DNA of 12,210 nt from Hyphomicrobiales bacterium (GTDB lineage: Bacteria; Pseudomonadota; Alphaproteobacteria; Rhizobiales; Beijerinckiaceae): positions 1 to 12,210 of the forward strand of contig PLUH01000069.1 of assembly GCA_003164825.1 (NCBI GenBank). The letters are read 5' to 3'. The translations under genes and the position numbers were made by a program. Positions 6,845-12,210 of this stretch are shown here, one piece after another. Under the pieces are notes generated by a model that was not told the DNA's origin, did no database searches, and worked only from the letters and a program-made list of their open reading frames with translations. Every line of letters begins with the position of its first letter. Positions within the stretch are counted from its first letter, which is position 1.

Positions 6845-9027
6845 GATCGACCTCCGGGACCGGCGTGTTCCGGGTCTTTCGTCGCCAAGGCCAGCTGATC
6901 GAGCACCTCGGCTACCCGAGCCACCGAAGTCTTCACACTTTCGAGCAATGCGGGCATGTCGTGCAGGTTGGTTCCATCGGTGATCTCGAGAGCGGCGAGC
7001 TGCGCGTTTTCGATGACAGCCGACATCAGATTTTGGCGCGCCGCCTCAGTGGAAAAGTCGATGCCCCGAGACACCTTGCGATGGCTGCGAAGGATGCCCT
7101 CCTGGAAACGCCTGCGCGCGGCCTCGGCCGCTTTGCGATCCGCCAGGTCGGCGAACAACAAGACAAAGCCCAGCACGCGGCCGGACGTGGCGAGGACCGG
7201 ATCCGCTCGCACGAGCACAGCCTTCGTCTCCCCCCGCGTGGTCTCGAGCCTCGCTTCGCCTCTCCAAGGCTGGCCGTCAGTCTGCAGCGCGTTCAATTTG
7301 CGGCGCGAGTCCGCCCGATCAGTAAAATAGTCCGCCAGCTCGTCGATACGATCCACCGCGCCGCGCTCGATTGAGAGCAGTTCGTTAAACGTGGCCGTGC
7401 TTTCGAGAATAATTCCTTGGGCGTCCGCAACGATGATCTGTTGGTCGGAACTCCGCACCTGGCGCAAGACCTGCTCCAGCTGGTCCTGCGCCATGAGAAT
7501 GCGGACTGCGCGAAACTGGACGATGACGTCCTTGACGCTCGCGCCGATAAGCCGCGCGGCGCTTAGATCGGCAGCGGTCCACGGATCCGAGGTGCCCTCG
7601 ACCACCTGATGCCACTGCGCAAAAGACCGGCGCGGTGAAAGTTCGGATGGATCGTCGCCGGAGGATGGGGGCTTGAAGGGATTTCCGCCCCAGGTGACCG
7701 TGCGCACCCGTTCGACCCGAAACCAGATCAGCATCTCATCATCTTGCCCGGAGATTCCAACGGCAACGACACCGCTCGCCAGCCCCGCGAGACCCGCGAA
7801 AGCAGGCTCATCGGCGACAAGGCTCGAGGTCGAAAACACGCCTTGCCCCAGCCTCGGGCGTATCCAAGCCGCGATTTCGCGGATCTGGTCCGTTCCCGGG
7901 ACATCTCCCGTCGACTGGACCTCGCCCTCGAAGATCAAGGCGGCCCCGGTCGCCGCCAGCGGCAGGAGCAGGGGACGGGAGCGATCGAACAGCGCGCCTC
8001 GCCAGTCTCCATCGCGCGAGACCCATTCGATCATTCTTTGCTCGAGACGACGAGCGGCGAGTTCGCCCTGACCTTGGAGGAAGCTCTCCAAGGCTGCAAT
8101 TCTGGTGGCGATCACTTCGGCCAGAAGCTCGCAGACGGCGCGCATTTCGAAATGGAGAATACGGGGCGCATAGTGATGGCAGGAAATAAGGCCCCAGAGC
8201 CGGCCTCCGACCATCAGCGATACGACCAAAGTCGCGGCGACCCCCATGTTCTTGAGATATTGCACATGGATGGGCGACACGCTGCGCAGGAAGCACAGCG
8301 ACATATCAAGATCTTTTCCGGAAATCGACGAGAGACGGGGCGCCAGGTGAGCCGGCTCGTAATTGACGTCGGCGAGCAGACGCACTCGGTTGCGCTCATA
8401 GAGACGCCGCGCGATCTGGGGAATGTCCGACGCCGGATAACGGTTTCCGAGCAGAGCTTCGAGGTCGGGCTTCTTTGTCTCCGAGAATACCTCCCCGTGC
8501 CCGGCTTCGTCGAACCTGTAAACCATGACGCGATCGTATCCGGTCACTTCTTTGAAGATGCGCGCGCTCTCGTCGCAAAGAGGCTGCAAGGCGGTGGCGG
8601 CTACGATCGACTGAACCGCGCGTTCGATCGCCTCGGAATAATCCGGGGATTGGCCGCCATTCTCGATCTCGACGACGAGCTCACCCTCGGAGGTGCGGTG
8701 GAGCAGCGTATTGAGCGAGTCGCTTCGCGCGCCGATCAGGCATCGAGCGGCGATCGGAATCGTCGCGACGCTCTCTGGAAGGCGCCTGCGCGTTTGTTCC
8801 CAGAGGTCGCCACCCAGAGCGCGCACGCGGGCGCCCTGCAGCTTGAGGTCGACACCAAGGAAGGCCCCCGCGTTTTCACTCGCCTGCACAATGGTCTGAT
8901 CCGACTCGCGCACGACAAGCAACGCTCCGTGCGGCTGTATTGAACCCGCCAGATGGATCTGCTCGCGCTCGCAATTGGAAAGGTCGGCCGTTCCGAAAGC
9001 AGGCGACGACGGCTGAGCAACTGCCAA
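6841..9027 (-). CDS. bphP: Bacteriophytochrome (PAS-GAF-PHY-PAS, no kinase domain), BphP1-like
   Basis: This is a red/far-red photoreceptor using biliverdin. Its 728 residues show an N-terminal LSNCEREQIHLAGSIQPHG, where C19 is the expected bilin-linking cysteine. The PAS domain spans about residues 16-125 and the GAF domain about 135-310, with PASDIP (198-203, D201) and a later CHHYAPR. The PHY domain spans about 320-500, with the tongue motif PRRSF (465-469). A second PAS (about 515-640) and a helical tail complete it. There are no histidine-kinase N or G boxes. Length and architecture match R. palustris BphP1 and the Bradyrhizobium ORS278 protein, which relieve PpsR repression in response to far-red light by direct contact. 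The start is TTG at 9027 with GGGAGG four bases ahead; no upstream in-frame ATG or GTG is available. It sits 35 bp after ppsR and overlaps bphO. Confidence 0.95.
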   Translation of the reverse strand: MAVAQPSSPAFGTADLSNCEREQIHLAGSIQPHGALLVVRESDQTIVQASENAGAFLGVDLKLQGARVRALGGDLWEQTRRRLPESVATIPIAARCLIGARSDSLNTLLHRTSEGELVVEIENGGQSPDYSEAIERAVQSIVAATALQPLCDESARIFKEVTGYDRVMVYRFDEAGHGEVFSETKKPDLEALLGNRYPASDIPQIARRLYERNRVRLLADVNYEPAHLAPRLSSISGKDLDMSLCFLRSVSPIHVQYLKNMGVAATLVVSLMVGGRLWGLISCHHYAPRILHFEMRAVCELLAEVIATRIAALESFLQGQGELAARRLEQRMIEWVSRDGDWRGALFDRSRPLLLPLAATGAALIFEGEVQSTGDVPGTDQIREIAAWIRPRLGQGVFSTSSLVADEPAFAGLAGLASGVVAVGISGQDDEMLIWFRVERVRTVTWGGNPFKPPSSGDDPSELSPRRSFAQWHQVVEGTSDPWTAADLSAARLIGASVKDVIVQFRAVRILMAQDQLEQVLRQVRSSDQQIIVADAQGIILESTATFNELLSIERGAVDRIDELADYFTDRADSRRKLNALQTDGQPWRGEARLETTRGETKAVLVRADPVLATSGRVLGFVLLFADLADRKAAEAARRRFQEGILRSHRKVSRGIDFSTEAARQNLMSAVIENAQLAALEITDGTNLHDMPALLESVKTSVARVAEVLDQLALATKDPEHAGPGGRS

Positions 9028-9062
9028 AGGACCTCCCGTGGCGGCCGACTTGACGGAGACGC

Positions 9063-10388
9063 CTAACTTTTCCCCAGCCTGTATTTTTTTAACTTCGCAT
9101 GCAAGCTCTGTCGGCTCAGCCTGAGCGCCTTCGCCGCGAGCGTTCGATTGCCTCCGGTCTGAGCGAGCGCATCCAAGATCCGTCTCCGCTCGATTGTTTC
9201 AATCGACGACCTGACCATGCTCTCAAGGGGTACATCGCTGGATGTATCGGCCGGAACCGCCTCGGCAGACATTTCACTGAAAGCCGGGGCCCGCAATGTC
9301 ACGTCGCGAAGGACGAGGCCGACAAAGTTCGGCTTGCCTACCCGGTCGCCAGCGGCCGAAACCTCGATTTCCGTGCTCGCGTCGAGTTCGCCCTCGAGCG
9401 TGGTTTTCATGGCGCGGACACTCCCGTGACGTTCGACGAGATCCAGAATGACCGCGATTCCGGAGCCAGGTCGCGACAGCCAGCGCTTGATGTTCTGGCC
9501 TATGACCGCGCCTTCGGCGCCGACCTGAACGAGGTCCAGAAACGTGTGGTTCGCATGGGTTAAGAGGCCCTGCCGATCGACGATCGCGAAGCCGTCGGGC
9601 ATCCGCTGCACAAAGTCTTCGACCGAAAATCGCTCCTCCACGCGACTGGCCTCCTGCGCGGGAAGCGCGCTCGCAGATCCGAGCAGTGGAGCCATTTGAA
9701 ACAAGTAGAAGCCACCAGCTTCGCTCGTGATCATGGAGCCGCGCAGACTCCATTGTGCGCCCGACGACAGATGGAGCGCTATGCCCGGCGCGCGACCCCG
9801 CATGCGAACCGCCTCAAGCATCCCGTCTAGCGCTCGCTGATCGCGATCTGGCAGATCGAGGTAGAACTCGCCCCCAGGAACCAGACCAAGCGCCTTCGCT
9901 GTCGCGTTGGCTTCTACGACGCGCAAATTTGTGATGCGAACAAGGGCGACCACTTCAGCCGAAGCCTCCAAAAGCGCCCGGTAACGGGTCTCAATCTCGC
10001 GGAGCCTCCAGTAGTCGCGTTCACGTTCCTGCTGGGTGAGCGCGAGACGCGATTGGAGTTCGGAAATCACCTGGAGGCTCTTGCCGATCGCGACGAACCC
10101 CGCCTCCTTGCCGAGATTGACGGTTGTGTATTCGATCAGGAATTCGCGCCCGCTCGGCATTCGCTGATTAATCGTGAAGCAAGACGACCCGCCCGAGTTG
10201 GGGCCCTCCTCAACGCTTTGTGCGACCTCCCTGGCCAATTCGGGAGTTAAGGTGTCTTTCCAGGGCAAGCCTCTCCAGGGGTCGAGGACTTCGCCGGCGA
10301 GCCTTTCGGCGGAGACCGCGCTACGGATCACGCCGTCGCCATCGACCGCGAGAGTAATGTCAGGCCGAACGCGCAATTCCTCGATCAT
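9063..10388 (-). CDS. ppsR: Photosynthesis repressor PpsR/CrtJ
   Basis: PpsR binds TGT-N12-ACA sites and represses bch, crt and light-harvesting genes. The 441-residue product has the family order. An N-terminal PAS-like domain starts PDITLAVDGDGVIR (about residues 9-22). A long helix with LQSRLALTQQERERDYW follows (Q-linker, about 111-127). Two PAS domains lie at about 135-236 and 254-365. A C-terminal FIS-type helix-turn-helix (about 396-438) contains GGNRTLAAKALRLSRQSLHAKL. Its only cysteine is C70. The cysteines used for redox sensing in Rhodobacter PpsR (one in a central PAS, one in the helix-turn-helix) are absent, with S425 inside the recognition region. The protein is somewhat shorter than Rhodobacter PpsR. 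ATG at 10388 is the natural start, with only a weak upstream GGAAAG. It is the first gene of an operon with bphP and bphO, and a PpsR box lies about 100 bp upstream. Confidence 0.95.
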   Translation of the reverse strand: MIEELRVRPDITLAVDGDGVIRSAVSAERLAGEVLDPWRGLPWKDTLTPELAREVAQSVEEGPNSGGSSCFTINQRMPSGREFLIEYTTVNLGKEAGFVAIGKSLQVISELQSRLALTQQERERDYWRLREIETRYRALLEASAEVVALVRITNLRVVEANATAKALGLVPGGEFYLDLPDRDQRALDGMLEAVRMRGRAPGIALHLSSGAQWSLRGSMITSEAGGFYLFQMAPLLGSASALPAQEASRVEERFSVEDFVQRMPDGFAIVDRQGLLTHANHTFLDLVQVGAEGAVIGQNIKRWLSRPGSGIAVILDLVERHGSVRAMKTTLEGELDASTEIEVSAAGDRVGKPNFVGLVLRDVTLRAPAFSEMSAEAVPADTSSDVPLESMVRSSIETIERRRILDALAQTGGNRTLAAKALRLSRQSLHAKLKKYRLGKS

Positions 10389-10470
10389 GGCTTTCCAAAT
10401 GCGCGGACTCCTGCTGGACTACACCCGAAAGCCCGTCCAAAGGTCCATCTGAAACAGGGGCCTCGTCCAT
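10381..10470 (-). CDS. Possible 29-codon upstream ORF in the ppsR leader
   Basis: An ATG at 10470 opens a 29-residue frame (starting MDEAPVSDGPLDG) that fills most of the predicted ppsR leader and stops 8 bases inside ppsR in another frame. Translation of this frame could couple to, or compete with, ppsR initiation. It has no Shine-Dalgarno sequence and no family match I know, so it may be chance. Confidence 0.22.
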
Positions 10471-10490
10471 AAGCGTGGCTAGAGAGCTAG

Positions 10491-10508
10491 TGTAGCGTCT
10501 GCGTGACA
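10491..10508. promoter_or_regulatory. PpsR-type operator upstream of ppsR
   Basis: This is a perfect TGT-N12-ACA box about 103 bp upstream of the ppsR ATG. It covers the transcription start expected from the adjacent promoter (near 10507). PpsR bound here should block its own operon, ppsR-bphP-bphO. The interior is not palindromic, so it may be a weaker site than the one before bchG. Confidence 0.65.
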
Positions 10509-10513
10509 TTTAC

Positions 10514-10541
10514 ACTGTAATAGAGGCCTAACCGCTGTCAA
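10514..10541 (-). promoter_or_regulatory. Putative sigma-70 promoter of ppsR-bphP-bphO
   Basis: On the minus strand TTGACA (10541-10536) is a full consensus -35, and TACAGT (10519-10514) matches four of six -10 positions at 16-base spacing. Transcription would start near 10507, giving a leader of about 120 nt. An 11-bp palindrome, TTACACTGTAA (10510-10520), covers the -10. Whether a second regulator uses it is unknown. Confidence 0.6.
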
Positions 10542-10919
10542 GTTCGCCCCTTCGGTCGGTTGAGGGCTAAGCTGCCTAGCCTTCGTCGCGGCCCCGAATG
10601 GAGCCTTTTCCGTCATATCGACAGCGTCCTAATTGCCGCGCCTCCCGGCTTAGCCCGTGCGATAACCTGCGCGGCGCCCCAGGATCATTATCGCCACTAC
10701 GCCCGCCGCGACGATGTCCATGCTAGCGAAAATCGTCCCCGGCGGACGCATAAGTTGAGGCGGCGCATCGCGTGATTTCGTTCGGGCCATGAGGCCTCAC
10801 GTAGAAAATCCGAGCCCCCAAGGCGGTCTGGGCGGCCTGACCTACGCCAAAACCTTCGGGCTCCCCCACCGGCGCCCGAACGTATTGACATCGGCTCCCA
10901 CGACGAACGTCGCGCCGAC
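10542..10919. other. Intergenic region without a supported gene
   Basis: No convincing gene is found between the ppsR promoter and the small minus-strand ORF. Minus-strand frames at 10697-10891 and 10723-11043 are Arg-rich, lack ribosome sites and look like composition. A 23-codon minus-strand frame at 10650-10721 (MDIVAAGVVAIMILGRR and a short end) is mildly hydrophobic but has no Shine-Dalgarno sequence. No tRNA, repeat array or clear terminator was seen. Confidence 0.5.
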
Positions 10920-10994
10920 TCAGTACATATAACTCATCACCACAAACGCGACTGCCGGAGCGCCGAGTATCCAAATCCAAATCAGGGATTCCAT
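10920..10994 (-). CDS. Candidate 24-residue single-helix membrane microprotein
   Basis: The frame encodes 24 residues, almost all hydrophobic, forming one membrane helix: MESLIWIWILGAPAVAF followed by VVMSYMY. A purine-rich GAGAGAGA sequence precedes the ATG by about 4-10 bases and can serve as a ribosome site. A GGAAC-N17-CGTT motif lies 52-77 bp upstream on the same strand, pointing to stress-induced expression. The WILG core recalls CydX/CbdX subunits of cytochrome bd oxidase, but the conserved acidic end of those peptides is missing and no cydAB is present, so I do not assign that family. The function is unknown and the ORF is short enough that chance cannot be excluded. Confidence 0.45.
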   Translation of the reverse strand: MESLIWIWILGAPAVAFVVMSYMY

Positions 10995-11045
10995 CGTCTC
11001 TCTCTCGCTGTAGCCTTAGGCTGCTTAACCAACGTACAGGCAAGA

Positions 11046-11071
11046 AACGAAACTCGATGAGAGAATGTTCC
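11046..11071 (-). promoter_or_regulatory. EcfG-type general stress promoter motif
   Basis: On the minus strand GGAAC (11071-11067) is followed after 17 bases by CGTT (11049-11046). This is the -35/-10 pattern of EcfG, the general stress sigma factor of alphaproteobacteria (spacing normally 16-17). Transcription would start near 11038, about 44 nt before the 24-residue ORF. The sigma factor gene is not in this window. Confidence 0.5.
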
Positions 11072-11174
11072 TTGAAGGCTTAATTATGAGACGCTCAGGG
11101 CATCTGAGTTCCGCGCACTCGGAGCGCTACCTGCCGCCAAACGAAGAATCCACGCGCGCGAATCCGGCCTGTTC

Positions 11175-12029
11175 TTAATCCCGCAATTCCGGTGCAAGCG
11201 GCGCATGATTGAGGAGCGCCACGAGCGCCACCCCACCGATCGTGTTCCCGAGGATCGTGGGCGCGAAAAAACCCCTCAGGTAGTCATAGACTGACGCTTC
11301 GCCGGCAAAGACCGCGAAGAAGGCTTCGACCGAACCGGCGATGATGTGCGAAAAACGGCCGATCGCGACCACGTAGGTTAAAAGCATGATCACCAGCAAT
11401 CGCGCGGACCTGGCGCTAGGAAGGAGCCAAATCATGAGCGCGATCAACCAGCCAGCGAACATGGCCTTGATCGCAGTCGGCCAGAACGCACCGCTTACCG
11501 CAGCGTGGCCGAGTTCGTTCAGCGCGGAACGCGCCGCTTCGGAGAACAGCCCGTCGATCGCGAGCAGGCGGGCGAAAATCAGCGTGCCGAGAATATTCGC
11601 CGCCAAGACGATCGCCCAGAACCTCAAGAGGGCCAACCAGGTCCGCCAGTCGCGCCGCACCAGAAGGGGGAGCACTGCGGTTAGGGTGCTTTCAGTAAAG
11701 AGCTGCTGGCGGCCCAGAATGACGATGACGAAGCCCAGGCAATAACCCGCGCTGCCGATAAGGCGACGCCAGGGCGTATCAGGCAGTCCGCTTTGAATCA
11801 GCGCCAGCGTTAGATAGGAAAAGCCCATCGACAATCCGGCGGCCAAGCCAGACCAGAAAAGGGCGCCGGGGCGTCTGGCGAGTTCGGCTTCCCCTTCCTT
11901 GCGGAGGATTTCGTGAATGACAACGGCGGCGGGCGCGGAATGCGCTGCAGCCTGATCCTTCTCCGTTGGGTCGAGATTCTTCGAATCCTCGAACGGTCCG
12001 GAAGAGGCCGCCTTTCCCTCAGACGCCAT
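11175..12029 (-). CDS. Formate/nitrite transporter family membrane protein (YfdC-like)
   Basis: The 284-residue product belongs to the formate/nitrite transporter superfamily, in the YfdC-like branch whose substrate is unsettled. A charged N-terminal region (about residues 1-50) leads through VVIHEILRKEGEAELARRP to six hydrophobic segments. The branch signatures WSGLAAGLSMGFSYL (59-73) and LGRQQLFTESTLTAVLPLL (105-123) are present, and the C-terminal part has APTILGNTIGGVALVALLNH. The open frame extends to the window edge, but those 60 residues are Ser/Pro-rich and antiphase to a coding end on the same strand, so ATG at 12029 is chosen. It begins 4 bases after the upstream stop, without a strong ribosome site, suggesting coupling. 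No photosynthesis link is evident. Confidence 0.88.
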   Translation of the reverse strand: MASEGKAASSGPFEDSKNLDPTEKDQAAAHSAPAAVVIHEILRKEGEAELARRPGALFWSGLAAGLSMGFSYLTLALIQSGLPDTPWRRLIGSAGYCLGFVIVILGRQQLFTESTLTAVLPLLVRRDWRTWLALLRFWAIVLAANILGTLIFARLLAIDGLFSEAARSALNELGHAAVSGAFWPTAIKAMFAGWLIALMIWLLPSARSARLLVIMLLTYVVAIGRFSHIIAGSVEAFFAVFAGEASVYDYLRGFFAPTILGNTIGGVALVALLNHAPLAPELRD

Positions 12030-12033
12030 ACCG

Positions 12034-12210
12034 TTACTCTCGTCCGTTGGAGACCAGTTCGCTATAGACGAGTTGCCCGAACCGGTTGAGCAGTTCTCGT
12101 CCGTTTGGTTTCCGGAACGCGGCCATGCGGGATTCGATGCGGCAATAGGCGAGCATGAGGCCGTTGACGATGTCGGCCTGGGGCTTGCCGGGCGAAATCT
12201 CCCGCACACG
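12034..12210 (-). CDS. 3' end of an unidentified gene upstream of the YfdC-like gene
   Basis: The minus-strand frame entering at the right edge is open for 58 codons to a TAA at 12036-12034. Its residues look coding: RVREISPGKPQADIVNGLML, then AYCRIESRMAAF, then LLNRFGQLVYSELV, a helical pattern with a Leu/Val-Ala-Tyr-Cys stretch. The product's N-terminal part lies outside the window, so the protein cannot be named. The stop lies 4 bases before the next start, which indicates one transcription unit. The overlapping frame that extends the YfdC-like protein to the edge is judged a shadow of this gene. Confidence 0.6.
   Translation of the reverse strand, partial: RVREISPGKPQADIVNGLMLAYCRIESRMAAFRKPNGRELLNRFGQLVYSELVSNGRE

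Noticed and set aside
7744..8943. A 399-codon plus-strand open frame inside bphP
   Set aside because: It is antisense to the GAF/PHY coding region, shows no recognisable fold, and bphP motifs on the other strand explain the sequence fully.
10650..10721. A 23-codon minus-strand ORF with a hydrophobic start
   Set aside because: No Shine-Dalgarno sequence, too short a hydrophobic stretch for a clear helix, and no promoter signal nearby.
10920..10994. Assignment of the 24-residue ORF as CydX, the small cytochrome bd subunit
   Set aside because: Only the WILG core fits; the acidic C-terminal end is absent and no cydAB genes are nearby.
12030..12209. Extension of the YfdC-like protein by 60 residues to the window edge
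   Set aside because: The extension is Ser/Pro/Asn-rich and overlaps a better coding frame that ends 4 bases before the ATG at 12029.

Overview
The window is GC-rich alphaproteobacterial DNA and carries part of a photosynthesis gene cluster from a purple (anoxygenic phototrophic) bacterium. The PpsR regulator beside a bacteriophytochrome without a kinase domain is the arrangement known from Rhodopseudomonas palustris and photosynthetic Bradyrhizobium, so a Hyphomicrobiales host is the best guess. The species cannot be named from this sequence.

Layout. Bases 1-611 hold no gene I can support, but they contain three to four copies of a 22-bp direct repeat. A plus-strand bacteriochlorophyll operon follows: bchG (bacteriochlorophyll synthase), a PucC/LhaA-family membrane protein, bchP (geranylgeranyl reductase), tspO, a three-helix membrane protein of unknown function and a possible 37-codon ORF. 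Neighbours in this run overlap or nearly touch, mostly as ATGA junctions. A PpsR-type palindrome (TGT-N12-ACA) sits directly upstream of bchG. Next comes a plus-strand aerR/ppaA-like gene with its own promoter, which carries one perfect and one degenerate PpsR box in tandem. On the minus strand, ppsR, bphP and bphO form an operon that converges on aerR and overlaps its end by 6 bp. ppsR has a recognisable promoter with a PpsR box over the expected transcription start, which suggests autoregulation. Bases 10542-11174 are mostly non-coding, but include a candidate 24-residue membrane microprotein behind a GGAAC-N17-CGTT (EcfG-type stress sigma factor) motif. The right end holds a YfdC-like formate/nitrite-transporter-family gene and the 3' end of another gene, both on the minus strand.

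How it fits together. BchG attaches the isoprenoid tail to bacteriochlorophyllide and BchP reduces it to phytyl. The PucC-like protein probably handles pigment or light-harvesting assembly, and TspO is a tetrapyrrole-linked membrane regulator. PpsR represses such genes in the related systems. BphO makes biliverdin for BphP, and BphP in the related systems relieves PpsR repression under far-red light. AerR/PpaA is normally a cobalamin-dependent PpsR antagonist. In this window the AerR-like protein lacks the expected cobalamin-ligating histidine, and PpsR lacks the cysteines used for redox sensing in Rhodobacter. My inference is that light control here has shifted towards the bilin photoreceptor. 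The promoter and binding-site calls come from reading the sequence by eye and are untested.
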